Shown here: positions 1-13,800 of the stretch, in pieces | Layout of the letters: each line of letters begins with the position of its first letter | Numbering within the stretch: position 1 is the first letter of the stretch | From: Podospora comata | Lineage: Eukaryota; Ascomycota; Sordariomycetes; Sordariales; Podosporaceae | Length of the DNA stretch: 64,000 nucleotides | NCBI GenBank assembly: GCA_017354895.1 | Contig: CP071493.1 | Span: 7,440,001 to 7,504,000, forward strand | Direction of reading: 5' to 3' | The notes under the pieces: generated by a model | Told to the model about the DNA's origin: nothing | Databases searched by the model: none | The model's input: the letters and a program-made list of their open reading frames with translations, nothing else | Made by a program: the position numbers and the translations under genes

Positions 1-908
1 GAAAAGATCTCGAGAAAAAATCCATAGCGGGTGGAGACGGCCGGCTTCTACACGGTGGATATCGCCGCTGTCACACAACTTCGCACCGCTTCGGAAGCCT
101 CCTTTCTTCTTCTTCTTTTTTTCTCTCTTCTGTTCTCGCGCAACACCACAGGAGACACAGAAACCAGCCTCTTGGGGGGCTGATACACTCCGAGTCCAAA
201 AGCGCTGGGCAATGGGAGTGGGGGAACAGCTCCTGGAAAGATACGGTACCACCCACACCTGCGGGTGGAAGCTGCATGTTCGCATGGCATTGGCGCCGCC
301 GTCACCAGTCCTGCATCTCATCCCCACTACGCCAAGCCTGTCGAGACATCATGTTCCATGTTTCCCAGCCAAGCTCGCCCCGGTGAGGGTGGCGGGACCT
401 GAGCCGTGATGCGTAGCGAGAGAGATGGATGGATGGACAACCCCTCCAGTTGCCCTAGTTTCCCCAAGAGATAAGGGATTTTTTTTCCTTCTGGGAAATA
501 CTTAGCGTGTACAGCCTGCACTCAGGGTCCCCGTTTTCCCAGAAAAATGATAAAAAGATGAATCGCCGCTCCCGATCCCTCGATGCCACCTCGTGCCTCC
601 TCGTGCCTCCTCGAGCTCTTCTTTTTGCAGCAGAAGCAGCACGAGAGCTTCGGCCCTGACGGTGATCTTCGACCTTGACGTCGCCAGCCACGGCCTCCCC
701 CATCAGGCTGACCCTTAGGAAAAAGCTTGTTTCTCCCTTTCGGCCTCTTACTCATCAAGCCCAAGAAAGACTCCACCGCACAGGATAGGTTTTTTGAAGC
801 TCCCGTCACTTCCCACCACCATCGTCGAGACCGTCAGCTGCTCGCCCCAAGCCGAATACCCTTCTCCAGCACCTCTCACGCCGACTCACCCGCAGAGAAT
901 CGGACATC
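1..908. other. upstream region of purine permease, no gene seen
   Basis: I see no convincing coding sequence here. The stretch has pyrimidine-rich tracts and a duplicated CGTGCCTCCT motif near 590-612. The last 150 bases before the start at 909 are presumably the 5' leader of the permease. Confidence 0.5.
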
Positions 909-2873
909 ATGGGTTGGAAAGACAACATCAACCAACGGGTTGCCGCCAGCTCGGTTGGCTACTGGTTTCAGCTGGAAGGATCTGGACATGTGAGCCATCT
1001 CCGATGAGAGGGAGCAGGAGAGCAAGAAAAGACCCAGAGTTCTTACAAGCAATGTCAATAAACAGCCCAGGGAAAGAAAGGGGTCCCAGTTCCTCACCGA
1101 GTTCCGTGCCGGCCTCGCGACTTTCTTCGCCATGGCCTACATCATCGCCGTCAACGCCAACATCGTTGCCGACAGCGGCGGTACTTGCGTCTGCTCCAAC
1201 GGACCCAACAGTGCAGACCCCTACTGCAAGATCAGCAACACCTCCTCACCTCTGTTCAACCTTGATTACCAGCTCTGCAAGACCGAGATCAAGAAGGACT
1301 TGATCACTGCCACTGCTGCTACTTCTGCCATGGGAACCTTTTTCATGGGTCTGCTCGCCAACCTGTAGGTTTTTTTTTATTTTATTTTTTTATTTTTTTA
1401 TATACCCAGCCAAAGATACAGGGGGGGGGGGTGATGTATGGAAGACTGACTGACTTCGTTCTTTGCGCAACCAACAGGCCAGTCGGTATTGCTCCTGGTA
1501 TGGGTTTGAACGCCTACTTTGCCTACACCGTCGTCGGTTTCAACGGCGAAAACAGTGTTCCCTACCAAACCGCTCTCACGGCTATCTTCATTGAAGGATT
1601 CATCTTCTTCGCTCTCGCTCTCCTCGGCATGCGCCAATGGCTCGCTCGCGCCATCCCTCGCTGCATCAAGCTCGCCACCTCTGTCGGTATCGGTCTGTTC
1701 TTGACCATCATCGGTTTGACTTACGCTCAAGGTATCGGTCTCGTCCTGCCCGGACAGGCCGTGCCCATTCAGCTTGCCGGCTGTCTCGAGTCTGACATTG
1801 CGGACGGCAAATGCCCCGACAGCGTCAAGATGCGCAGCCCCATGATGTGGATCGGCATCTTCTGCGGCGGTGTCTTCACAGCTATGCTCATGCTCTACCG
1901 CGTCAAGGGCGCCATCATCGCCGGTATCATTCTCGTGTCCATCATCTCTTGGCCCCGTGGCACCCCCGTCACCTACTTCCCCTACACCGAACTCGGCACC
2001 AACAACTTCAACTTCTTCAAGAAGGTTGTTGACTTTCACCCCATCCAGAACGTGCTGAACGTGGTCGACTTCAACATCTCGGGTGCGGACGGCGGTGCTT
2101 TTGGCCTCGCCCTCATCACGTTCTTGTACGTCGACATCCTGGACACCACGGGTACGTTGTATTCGATGGCTCGTTACGCCAGCCTCGTCGACCCCGTCAC
2201 CCAGGACTTTGAGGGCTCCACCATCGCTTACATGGTCGACTCGATCACCATTGTCATCGGCGCCATCTTGGGCACCCCTCCCGTCACCGCCTTTGTCGAG
2301 TCCGGCGCCGGTATCGGAGAAGGCGGCAAGACCGGTCTCACGGCCATGTGGACAGGTCTCTGCTTCTTCATCTCCATCTTCTTCGCCCCCATCTTTGCGT
2401 CCATCCCGCCCTGGGCCACCGGCTGCGTGCTCGTCCTTGTCGGGTCCATGATGGTGCAAGCCGTTGTGGACATCAACTGGAAGTACATTGGTGACGCCGT
2501 GCCAGCCTTCATCTGCATCGCCATCATGCCCTTCACCTACTCCATCGCTGACGGTTTGATCGCGGGCATCTGCCTGTATATCCTGATCAACTCGCTTGTT
2601 TGGATCATCGCCAAGGCCTCCGGCGGCAGGATTGTGCCCCCCAACTTTGAGGAGAAGGAGCCCTGGAGCTGGAGCCAGACTGGTGGTGTCATCCCTCCCT
2701 GGATGAAGAGGTTGGCGAGCGGCAAGAAGGACTTTTGGAGAAAGGAGCATGAGATTCCCGGCAGCCCTGCTTCCACCGAGGGGGTGACGGAGAAGATTGA
2801 GGGAAAGGATGCCGGGAGTGATAAGGGGGTGAAAGATGTTGTTGGCGAGGGCAAGCCTGAGAAGGTTGCGTAA
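909..2873 (+). CDS. azgA: AzgA-family purine (adenine/guanine/hypoxanthine) permease
   Basis: Three exons: 909-989, 1066-1364 and 1478-2873, giving 591 residues. Both introns have GT...AG ends (GTGAGC and GTAGGT donors) and the frame is kept. The product is an integral plasma-membrane transporter of about 12 predicted helices. It starts MGWKDNINQRVA and continues with FLTEFRAGLATFFAMAYIIAVN, the conserved AZG entry; PVGIAPGMGLNAYFAY and the acidic signature around VESGAGIGEGGKTG follow. Length fits the family (about 550-600 residues). In Aspergillus AzgA is a proton-coupled purine importer, and the role here is inferred from that family. The C-terminal tail of about 90 residues is hydrophilic and Lys/Glu-rich, probably cytosolic. 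Intron 2 carries a T-rich stretch and a run of about ten G. The start was chosen because exon 1 supplies the standard family N-terminus. Confidence 0.92.
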
Positions 2874-4200
2874 ACCCGGTTGCTGTGGGAGGGGGAGGGC
2901 GTTGGATTTTTAATTTTCTGTTGAGTCATCATGAGAGTGTTTGGAATACGTGTGGGTTATATATTGGTTTTAATGGATGGATGGATGGATTTACCATGTC
3001 GACACGAGGAAAGGGTTGAGCTTGATACCCCTGATGCAATGAGAAAAGTTTGGAACGATGAAGCTTTAGAAATGTGCTGTCCAGCTGTTCATCAGATGAA
3101 ACATGTTGTGAGCTGTTTGCTGTTGGGCGGCCGTGCGTTTCCATGACAGCCAGGAACCGCGGTGGTTGTTTGTCCAGCTAGTTACAATATACCACCTGAC
3201 GTTATACAGTTTGCTTGCCTTGTCTCGACACCGGCCAACCACGACTTCCTCACGTGCTCTGTCTGTACTTTTGCCCTTAATAAACCCAGACCGCTTGACT
3301 TGAGATTTTCTGCTTTGGTGTCAAGGGGAGATATAAATCATTTCCTCCCAGAACTCCACCCTTTGCCTCTCGCTTCATTCGTTCGTTCGTTTGCTCGTTT
3401 TCATCTCCAACGACCATCTCCCCCAAACTGTTGGACTTATACAGCATAACAATTATGCACAGATTCACCCTCTCCCGACCGGCTGACCGCCTTGGGGAGA
3501 CAGACACCTGGCGGGGGAGACTAGTGGCCCATCGCCGTTGATTTCCTTCCTCCATTAGCACATTTCCCACCGCTCTCCCCCCCGCCCCCCCCCGCCCCCC
3601 CTTTTCCAACCCCCCCTTTTCCAACCCCCCATCCATCGACAATCACCATCAACATACCTACCTCCATTCCCCATTTCATATCCTTTGTGACCAAGTACAT
3701 AAACTGATGTTATAACACATTCACACATATTGCCTGCCCCTTTACCACACCAGCATGTCACCCCTTTCCTGCAGCCCCCATCTTCAACCATCATGCCAAT
3801 CATCACCATGCCCCATTCCCATTCCCATCCCATTACTGAGTACATCAATCCGTTATCCCATCTCCAAGACCAATCCGTGCGCAGTGTTCCGACTTGTAGT
3901 CTGGCAGACAGCACCACATACACATCACAATTCCCCCCCTTTCCCCCGGGTAAACAAGCAGGAACAGTACCACATTTTTTTAAAAAAAAAAAATTGATTA
4001 GATGCTGCTTTTCATAGGAAGAGGTCTACCTGTAGCAAGTTCCGCAGCAGCATGGGGTTTTGTTTGTGTGTGAAGGAGTTGAAGACTTAGCAATGGGTTG
4101 ATCCCACGACAAATCACTGCACGTACAATCATGATATCGTTGGCACCAAAACACCCAAAGTACTAGCTAGCCAGTAAAGCATATTCTCATAACCCCCTAC

Positions 4201-4228
4201 CAAAAAAAAAAAAAAAAAAAAAAAAAAA
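4201..4228. repeat. poly-A run
   Basis: An uninterrupted run of about 28 A. Its exact length may be unreliable in sequencing, and it could be the A tail of an old retroposed copy, but no body of such an element is recognisable upstream. Confidence 0.6.
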
Positions 4229-4456
4229 AGAAATCTATGTAACGTGCAAATGAGTATACGCCCCTATGCCTGCCTGTTTCCGTTTCAGTCCCGCCCCCGT
4301 TGCCGCCGCGGCTGCGCGCACGCTCTATTGTTCTTTGTGAAGGGGGTATCAATGATGTGAAACCAAAAAAAAACAACAAAAAAAAACAACCAGAAAATCC
4401 TTTTTTTTCCCGTTTGTGCCCGATTTTTTTTTTGTGTTACCGGCGATGTGCAAAGT

Positions 4457-4481
4457 GATGATGATGATGATGATGATGATG
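4457..4481. repeat. (GAT)n microsatellite
   Basis: About eight perfect GAT units in non-coding sequence just downstream of the minus-strand gene that ends at 4548. Confidence 0.8.
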
Positions 4482-4547
4482 CATAGCAGTGTCCAGAAGC
4501 AACAAAAATGAAATAAGCCAAAAGCCATGCGATGGAAAAGGATGGTT

Positions 4548-6355
4548 TTAAACAGATAGAGCGCCTAGTGAAGAATGCGAGTTGTTCCGTCTGGCCTCGT
4601 CGGCACGCATGGCCTTTTCCAGCTCGGCGGCTTGACGCTCGGCATCGGCACCTGTCATGGGTCGACCGAGTGTCAGGTAACCGCTGTCCTCGCCCTCCAG
4701 GGACATTGGTGTGACGGGTCCGGGACTGCCGAGTGGCGCCAGACGAGGGGATTTCGGCTTCGTCTTCCACTGATTGGCACCGAAGAACCCGTCAGGCCCT
4801 CCGATGGCTGCTGGAAGAGCAGCACTGTTAGCTACCACTGACCTCGCAGCCATCGTGGCCTGCGCAACCATGTCACGCTGGTATTGTTGGATACGGCGTT
4901 TGACTTCAGAGCCGGATCGGGCATGCCCTTGTTCCCGACGCAGCTTTTGCCCCTGAGACTCGTGGCCAGCCGAGGAAGCGGGCTTTGCCGGTGTCGAGGG
5001 CCGCTGGGAACTCTTGCCGTGGCGTCTCTCCCAGTTGGTGGGGTAGTATTTTCCAAGAGGTAACGCAATGCCATCGTGGTGGCCCATTGGGATATACGAC
5101 GTTGCGGGGGTGTGAGCAGTGAGCGCAGTTGTTTTCGAGCGCTCAGAAAAGGGGAAGTGATCAGTTTCGTTTCTGATCGAGGTGCTCATGCTCATGGACA
5201 AGGGGCTCGCCGCCCGATTGGTCGTGGACTCGGCAGCCTTCTGCCAGGAGTATTGCCTGGCCATGTCGGCGTCGTTGTGGAATGGATGGGGAATCGTGAC
5301 CCGGGATTGGGGATCTTCGTGGAGAGGGAAGTATCCTCTGTATGGAATGAGCGTTCAGGTCCGGTGATGGCCAGATTGACTTTGAAGTTCAGGGGATCAT
5401 CTGCTTACCCAGGGATATCACCTCGTCCTGACAAGGGGGCCGGGGGAAGCGAAGCGTCCACACCCGTAACAGTATCGTGTCTGCGAAATGATGGAATCTC
5501 GATGGCAATTGGCCTGCTTTTGCTGCTCGAACTTCCTTGGGGTGTGTCGACGGATGGACCTGCCACATGGGCGGAGAAACGGGCCTCGGAGTTGATATCT
5601 ATACAGGCAGAGTAGTCAGCATGATGCAAGTGCTTCTCGTGGCTGGTGAGTGACAAAGCTGGACTGGAATGCTATGTATGACGCAGTGGGGGGCATGGAA
5701 CAACCATTGCAACATCAACGGGGGTTTCAATGGAGACGGCTCGGGAGCCGCCGAAGCTGGCCGCTCCGGCTTTAAGCCTGTAGCGGGACGCCCAGTCCGC
5801 TGCAGAAAGTCTATTGCCCCCCAACAAGACGGCCAAAGAACCAGGAGGGGTTAAGCGTTGACGCAACCGCTTCAGCACCGATGCAACCGACGCATGTCTC
5901 ACTGGAGAGCAGCGTCTGACGGCACCCACGCCATCCGAAGCCGCCCAGTCAGAGATGTTGACTGTGCAGCCCGGATTTGCTCGGCATTCCAGCATCATGG
6001 ATCGAGGGGACATTGGGAATTCGGCCCAAGGAGAGGGTATGGGCTCTCTCGGGGTTGAATAGCGGCTGGCCGTTCACTTGTCGGGTGAAAAATGTCGAGG
6101 TAGTCAATGGAGGACAACGCGAGCTAAGGTATACGTACCGGCAGTCTGGTCAAGGGAAGCCGTGAAGTTGGATGTCACACTTCGAGTTGGCGGGTGCTCG
6201 GTAGCTGGCGAGAAGGCAAACTGATCTTCGGAGCTCGATGATGCGCGAGAGCAATGGGATGCTTCTGACGAGTCTGAGTAGGTTCGTCGATGCATGGCCT
6301 GCCGCCTCAGCTGCAGAGGCAGCCTCCACGACCGGTCGGTCACAGATCGCTTCAT
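4548..6355 (-). CDS. hypothetical Ser/Pro-rich fungal protein, multi-exon
   Basis: I do not recognise a known domain. The last two exons are well supported: 5337-4548 and 5598-5409. They join across a 71-base intron (GTAAGC donor, CATACAG acceptor) to read PGGYFPLHEDPQSRVTIPHP followed by HNDADMARQYSWQKAAE. The last exon ends ...SSLGALSV stop. Upstream exons are tentative: about 6355-6136, encoding MKRSVTDRSWRLPLQ, and about 6065-5680, containing REPIPSPWAEFPMSPRSMM. The junction between about 5680 and 5598 has only a weak donor. The product would be about 450-500 residues, Ser/Pro/Arg-rich, mostly disordered, with a compact conserved-looking block (GYFPLHEDPQ...) in the C-terminal half. The start at 6355 is a guess; translation could begin further upstream. 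Confidence 0.6.
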
Positions 6356-9300
6356 GGCGATGGATGTTGAGAGTGAACTTTGCTGGAGATTGGTTGTCGT
6401 CGATCGTTCGAGATAGAGGGTCAAGTTTGAACTATTTGGGGGGCTGTGTGATGATAACACCCGGAGACAGTTTGTTAGCAAGAGAGATTCTGACTTTCTG
6501 TTGCCACACACGTTCGTCCGACGTCAAAGATCAGATAAAGAAATAGAAGATATCTCTGATGCAAGACGTGTAGGTGTGGAGAGAGCCCTGCCCTATGGGT
6601 GAAACGTCCGGAGGTTTGCGGAGCATCTCCTGCCTCAGAACCTCCACTGACAGGAAGGTTCGACCGGTCCCGTCCACACGCTCAACATCTCGAAATGTTC
6701 CACAGAGTCCAAACTTTCTCCTTGCAGTCCGCATGACAGGTTGGATGACGCCCGTCACCCACGGTTCGGTCATACAGATGTCCCGCCACTCGCCTGTGTA
6801 AGTCAAACCAAACCCACATACCGGTGTCCCAGTGAGCTAATCAATGTGTGCTGCTGGCAGGTTCTCCGTGGATACACAACCCGAGCATAAATGTACGTCA
6901 GAAGTTCGAGAAAACAATGGTCAGAGTGGGTGGTCAATATCGGGCCGGTCGCAGTCGGTGACGTTCGGGCTTGCGGTCGGCAAAGGAGGTGGGTTGCCGA
7001 AGAGGCGGTGGATTCGACGACGACAACGGTTCGGGGATGATTACAAGCAAGTGAACAGTCTGGAAACTGCCTTGTTGTGATGTCGACCTAACCGTCTGAG
7101 TTCAAGGTCATGTGTGTGTCAAGCTGGCCTGCTGACAACCCTCGAAACAAACACCCCTCGCCTCGGGTCGACAACATCAAACTGAGAAGCGCAGCGAAGA
7201 GAAAGAAGTGCCAGGGAGCCGCATGGAATTTATGGTGGGGGGTAGGTGAAGCTTCGACCTGGTGTATCCCGCTGATACTGGCGGTTCGCTTAGACGGACG
7301 AGGGACGGTTGAAGTTGCATGGCAGGGAAAGGGAAAATGTGGGACGACGCGAAACCGCAACCCAAGAAAGTTGAAGCCGCCTGGGAACACGGCTGCCTTC
7401 ATATCTCTTTCCAAGAAGCTCAAAGCTGCCGGTGGTTGGAGAAGTCGGATATGCTCCATACCTATCAGCAAGGGCAAGGTTCCTGCATCCTCACTGAGAG
7501 TCCCACTCCCTCCCCCCCTCCTCCCTCCTTCCCCTCACTCACCTCCTTTTTTCACGCCGGTCCCTGATACCCTGACAACCTGTTTTTGACGGTTGTACTG
7601 TTACTTTCTTTTATGAGATCCCTGTCACTGAACCCTGACGACCCGCCACACGTTCAGGGAGCCAGGGTCCGTCCGGGCCGCCTCGTGTGTGTGTGGGACT
7701 CCTGGGTTGCGGTGATGGCTATATCACCGTTATAACGTCACGCCCACCATCACCTCTACGTGGAGCAAAAGACAGGGTGCAAGAACACAATCGTACGTCT
7801 TATATCGACGCAGGAAGTCCATGTATCCAATCACCTACATCGGGCCTCTCACATCACGCCGAAATACGATGCTGTAGTCCTGAGCGGCGCATTTCAAGAG
7901 ACACAAGAACGCAAGACCGGCCTGGTATATGAACATACAGGGATGGATATTTCGCAAAATCCCATGGCCATAACCCCACAGCACGCTAACGCAGTCCAAA
8001 CGGAACGAATGTTCCTTCTGTCGCCTCTTTTGTCTTGTTGTTTGTGTCCAGGTGGAGATGACTGACGATCCTCCCCAGAGCGGATGTGGCGCTTCTTCAT
8101 TGAAAATGTGATCAGGCTATCAGCGCATATCCAAGCCATTTTCATGAGAATTTGCCTGCACTACAGATGCGTTCCGACCTTACTATCTATGCTAGTTCAC
8201 CAATTCCAGACCGTGAAGACACGCAATGTGACTCCCTTGCCCTTAGGGGAAGAGGGCTGACGACAGCTTGATCGCTGCGAACATTGTGAAGGAGGGGTGG
8301 GGGACGCAACTTCAACAAGACGTGCAGCCATGCCATCCAACGTTTGGCTGGGAACGAATACTGCTACATTCCCTATCGTGGCCGGCTGCATATGCCGTAT
8401 AATATCGCTCATAGCGACCAAAGAAGGGTCTATCAAGCAAGCGTTGAGATGGCGGCTTTTAGGCGCGAATGCGCTTGGTGGGAACAGTCTGATACATGTG
8501 TAGACAGCCGCATCCATCGCCAAGTGGTAAATGCCCGGCGCCCGGTCGAGTGTCTGCCAAGCGGTAAGGCTCCGTGGGCTCCTCTCTTTGATGCAAAGCC
8601 CATGGGTAATCGGCATTGCTAGTCCGGAAGCAGAAGGGAAACCCGTTTCCCTGGGAATATGGAATGCGAGCTTCCATGCGAGTCTTCCTATCCAGTTTGT
8701 TGTACATGGGACCGACAACTTCACAGGAGTAGCTGGTCTCGCAAACCTGGACCCGGCGCAGTGGTTGGCCATGGTGAACGTCTCAACACCACGGTCAGGA
8801 CCAAACCTCGCCGGTTGATGGGCGCCGCTTCCGAATGCGAGGCCCGGCACCGGGGAGACATCTCACGCGGGGGTACCAGCCAGGTATCCTGGAAGTGATC
8901 TGGTCATAATGGTTCGATCCGAGCGGGTTGGTTATCTCTGTCTAGCACCCAACGGGCGGTGCATTGCCGATCTCTCGTGGATCCTCTACATTTCTTCCAC
9001 TTTTTTTTTCTCTTTTTTTCTCTCCATTTGAGCGTTCACATATGTCTTGCTCGCTGGTTCGGAAAGGCCCCGCGCCGCTGGCGACCCTATCGTCGAGGGC
9101 TTAGCCGCCGGACGGTTGCCTGCTTCTGTTGTTGATCTATTTCCTGGTGCGTTACACGGTATCCCGTTGACGGCAAGCTGCCTGGGCGGTCTTTCTTTTT
9201 ATTTTTGTTTTTTGGTCGGTATGTACGGGTACTTTTTCTTGCCAGGAAAGGTTCCCAAGTCGGAGTTGCGGAGCGTGTCCCCGCTCTCCGGCTCGCAAGA

Positions 9301-10352
9301 AAAGTTGCCTGGCTGACAGCGGTTGTGGTGAACGTTTTCCCTGTGGGAATAATAGTGACTGAGACTAACTGCCAGGGTATTCTAAGACAGAGGTCTCAGT
9401 CACAGCAACATTGCCCGAGCAGATTCTGTTAAAACATCTCGAATGTCTGGCGATGAAAACATTTTTTGTAGTGTCGGTGACGTCACCATCGATTGGGGAT
9501 GGGATTATTTATATCTCCGTTCTGCCCCCTGCCTGGTGGTCGGCCAGGTGCCGAGCGATAAGCGAGGATCGTGAGATCCGGACGGCAGCGAGCCAACCCT
9601 GCGCATCAAGGAAGTCAGCGACCTTCATGGTCATGGTCGGTACAAGGAGATGGCATCGGCATGAAAAACTCCACAGAATTTACATCCTGTCAGAGTTGGT
9701 TTCGTCTGTTGGCCCCCGAGATGAGGCTAGCGCGGTGGGAAGGAGATCGACAAATGTATCTTGTCATACATCCACCTACCTCCCCAGGCACAGGTTGAGG
9801 GAGATCACAAGATGACATGGAACGAAATCTATCCGATCTTGTCACCCCAGTAGACGCGTGGACCGGGAGCATCTCGGGGGCTGGCCGTTTGTTTGCATGG
9901 CGCGAAGCTACACCGTTGCGTGGCCTGGTAAGTTTGTTACCGCTGTGTAAGTAGACTACAACCCAAACTTCACTGTCTTCCTCCAACCACCAGATAGAAA
10001 CATCATTATTACCATTGCCCAGACTGGAAAACCTGGAAAAATTACATTATTAAAAATACTCAACAGGGTATCGGGTCGTCGCGTTCCAACCAAGAGGGGT
10101 ATCGTATCGTTTTACCCAGAAACCATCATTACCATCCATCCCTACCCCTAATCCATCACGCCCTCGCGTACCAATTCCGTCAAAAGGTTGCGCGCTTACC
10201 ACGATGTGAACACCCAGACAGGACAATTCACCATGATCCCTCTTCCAACATGTGGTCCACAAAGCCAACATTGCCCCCTTGATGACTCCGCGCTCCTTTC
10301 CAACTTGCCGAAATCACCTCCAAACACCCTTCTCCCTATCCAACCATGCCTC
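6356..10352. other. 4-kb gene-poor intergenic region
   Basis: Only short open frames with no recognisable domain, typical codon pattern or splice-linked neighbours. The longest minus-strand frame (8197-8850, 217 residues) looks like chance. T-rich tracts occur near 9001-9028. It may hold long untranslated leaders or non-coding transcripts, but nothing in the sequence proves it. Confidence 0.45.
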
Positions 10353-10876
10353 CTAAACCTTGGCCCGGCTGGTAAACCTGCTCCTCCTCTCCTTGTGCAT
10401 CCACCAGTAGGTCAGGTTGGCGATGAAGCTGACGAGCCAGAGGATGGCGTTGGCAAGGACGACCCAGACGGCGCTCCGCATGCGCACAATATCGTGGTTG
10501 CCCTCTGGGTTCTCATTGATGTACATTTTGCCAAAGATGCCAAAGAGGACGATCCAGAGGATGAAGAGCACGAGGTTCCAGACCCAGATGGCGGCGAAGC
10601 GGAGGATGTAGGGGATGCAGTAGAGGAGGGCTGTCAGGGCGGAGAGGCCGCCTACTACTTCTGCGTAGATCTGGTATGTAATGTTAGGTTTGTGAGTGGA
10701 TGGGGCGGAAAAAGGGAAGATATGCATACCCATTTGGAATCACCGCTCACGTTCGCCTTACGGGCGCGGTCCAGTTCGACGCCATAGAGAGCGCAGACGG
10801 TAATGGCGAGGACAAACTGGCAGAAGTGGAGGATTGTGAAGAGCATGTAGCTCAGCGTGAAATTCCCAATCGCCAT
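10353..10876 (-). CDS. MARVEL-like four-helix membrane protein
   Basis: Two exons, 10876-10730 and 10670-10353, joined across a 59-base intron (GTATGC...CAG), give 154 residues. Four hydrophobic helices are clear: about residues 7-31 (TLSYMLFTILHFCQFVLAIT), 53-72 (VVGGLSALTALLYCIPYIL), 76-100 (AAIWVWNLVLFILWIVLFG) and 118-142 (SAVWVVLANAILWLVSFIAN). A short basic C-terminus (HKERRSRFTSRAKV) follows. The helix spacing, the small size and the Trp/Tyr-rich loops match the fungal MARVEL group, membrane-apposition proteins of the plasma membrane or secretory pathway. Assignment is by architecture only, since the family has weak sequence conservation. The start at MAIGNFTLSYM puts the first helix at the very N-terminus as usual. 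Confidence 0.75.
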
Positions 10877-13800
10877 GTTGTCGTAGTAGCCACTTGTATG
10901 GTCGTGTGGTTTTGGTTCGTGGCGAGAAAATAGAGTTGCAAAGACGAGCGGGACGGTCTGCACGTTTTATTCTAAGTGTTTCCGTCTGCGTGATCCGGCG
11001 ACGGGCGTGAGAGGAGGTCGGGGTCACGACAGCAGAAAAAAACACAACAAGAAGAGATCTCTGTTGCCAAGACGAGCCGGCGCGACGATAGTTCGCGAGC
11101 AGGCAAGTGGCTGCTTTGATCGGCGGGGACAACTGGCGGGAATGGTGGATCCCCTGTGGTCCAGCAAAATACCCAACAAAGGTTTGCGAAGAGGTTGAAA
11201 GCCAAGAAGCAGAGAGAATGCAAGTTGGGGTCGTCGTCGTCTGGGCCGGTGGAAGAAGTGTTCAAAGAAGTTGAAACATGGGATGAACGTGACCCGCTCC
11301 CGACATTTGCGCCAAATGACGTAGCTCAGCAGCGATGCTGTCACTGACAAGGACGGCACTTGCATCTGGGCAAGGGTTCATCTGGTGAGCTTAAGCGGTG
11401 CGCACGGACTACTTGGCAGATGCCCAGCGCCATTCAGCTCGTCTGTGAGATCGCGATCTCGACACTTTGCAACGTTTCGAGCTCTGATTGTTTGGCGCAA
11501 AAAATACCGGCAGTTTGGTTTCAGCCCAACTCGGTTTCAGACGCTCATCTGAATTTTACGGCTTTTCTTGCTATTGGCCCGCAGTCTGTTTCCCTGACTG
11601 ACGAGGACGGAGGTTGGTCTGGGACGAAGTTTCGTCAGGTTGATTGCCATTCTGATTTGACACAGACAGGCTTCGCCCGGAAACAGAAACATACTCTTGA
11701 TACATCCTTACAACGTGGAGTTTTCCATCTCGCCTCCATCAAACCATATCGGCTTGTTCTCACGATGAGGCTAGTCGCCGCTTTGTGTCTAGGTCCTCTC
11801 GCTACTGGATGAGGCTATCATCACATTGGACCATGAGTTATACCTGGGAACTCTTTGACTCTCAGTAAAGGGCAATGGCAATGTCCTGGTGTTCAAAGTC
11901 TGAACAGGCTGACCCGGAGTCCTGAATCGAACTCGAAAATCCATTTCACCAGTTCCACAAAACCCAGCCATGGTGAAAGCCCTACAGCCGTGTTGGCCGA
12001 GTTTCCTCATGCGGCCGAATTCCCTTCCCGGGACCTTCGAATGCTTTCTGTACCGAATGCAACCGAACCACAAGACACCTTGTGTTGACATTCCCACATG
12101 ATGGGCGGACTCCAGGGATTTCCCAAGGTCCGGTAGTTGAGTTCCTGTCGTACTCGGGCGGTTAGAGCCAACCAAAAACGAAACAGAGCCGCACAAGGAA
12201 GCTACGCGTGGACATCTCTGATGTCGGTGTACACTTACACTAGAGCCCCTAGTTACGCCGACGATATGTGTTGTCCAGCACATACACATGGCCTTGCTAC
12301 ATGTGGACATATACTACAAACAGTAAATGTCCAATCATGGGAACGAATATCATGGCCAAGCATAACAAAACCAAGACTACCCGGGCGAAGCTAGCTAATT
12401 ATAGTGAGACCGAAAATGCGGCTCTGTTCGAGATGAATGAACCGAGAGCCCCGTGGAGAACGTGTATTTAAGGACAAAGAGCAGACCACGCGAAGGCCTA
12501 TCGCCTCCGGAAGGTCGAGAATGCTCGATCTGATGTTTCTAGAGAGCTTACTATGGCCTCCCCTTCCTTGTTATTGTTTGATAGATCGGGCAATTCTGTC
12601 CGGTTGACAGGTCTCAAGTACCAGAGAGCAAGGACAAGAACAAACATCAACTGTCAGCACCAAGCTGGACCAACACGTCTCCCTCTGTACAACAGCGCCA
12701 CGCAACAGTGGTCTCGATTTGCCAGGGTTTCCAGTCGTTCGCAAAGGTTCCCTGGCTTTGTTTCACCGGTCGTCTCTTTATCTGTCCTGTCACGATCGAC
12801 TTGATGGTTTGTACTGGTATTCCAACCACGGAGCAAGGGTCTTGTACTTGGCAGTCTTCTCAACCGCTCGATACAAGGGGCTCTTGAAACTCCAATTTCT
12901 ACATGGGGATTTGTCGCTCGTAGGGATAGCAGGGCTAGGTCCCATGACCGAAAGGCGCTGCAGGCGGCTCACCGAGGTGGCTGCATCTGTTTCCCCGGGA
13001 GCCGCTCGCCATTCTCGCACACCACATGCTTCAACATGCTTCGATATATGACACAGAGAAACGTTTAACAATCGATGGACATGTACGGGGCACAAGCTGT
13101 AAGTTAATCTTGGAAGAATCTCTTTCCCAGCTCGCACATTGCTGACACTGCATCTTGTATACAGCCTTGCCGGGTTTTGGCCCGACAGAATCCCGTCGCT
13201 TACATGTCACTCCAAGATTACGCATCTCCTACCACAGGAACCAAATGCTATCAAACACCCAAAAGTTGCCGGGCATTTACCCTTCCGGAACTACTTGGGT
13301 GTTTTGAGCACCTCGGGCCCGGCCTTTTTGCTCTTGCCATCGGTTGGGTAACGCATGGACCTGGGCCCTGGGCAAAGATGAGCCCCCTTTGCCCATCACT
13401 TCTAATGTAGCCGGCGACTCAACGATGACTCCCCAAGAAGCCAACCGGAGCTGGCCATACGTCATTTTGGTTGAAGTTGCACTATGGTGACCGCAGGGGG
13501 GGTATCGTCGCTTTTGGGTCCCTCTACACTTTGTGGGACCTTTTGTCTTCTCAGGGCCGACCCGGGGCTCGCTTCCACGGCATCGCCACGGTTCATAGCT
13601 CACCGAGGAGCCCATTGGCGACGGAGACTCGCCTCGGAAGGTCTATCGAGGTCACTGGTCTATCCCTCACCGATTTCCGCGTCTGTTGAACTACCAATCG
13701 TTCAACTTTCATGAACAAATCACATGGTGGCACTGTTGGAAATGAGGACAGTCATGGAGCAGAATGCCTCGTTCCCTGGTGGAACTGCCATCTCTTGTGC

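Larger units (their letters stand above)
2874..4547. other. intergenic, homopolymer- and microsatellite-rich
   Basis: This lies between two convergent genes and I see no supported gene. It holds C-rich runs around 3578-3630, a pure A run of about 28 at 4201-4228, and a GAT repeat (about 8 units) at 4457-4481. The first 100-200 bases are probably the permease 3' UTR. Confidence 0.5.

Noticed and set aside
1398-2750. 450-residue open frame on the minus strand
   Set aside because: It is antisense to the main exon of the purine permease; its Asp/Gly/His-rich composition is what the reverse of a GC-rich membrane gene gives.
8197-8850. 217-residue minus-strand open frame
   Set aside because: No recognisable domain, even amino-acid mixture, overlapping open frames on the plus strand and no linked exons; most likely chance.
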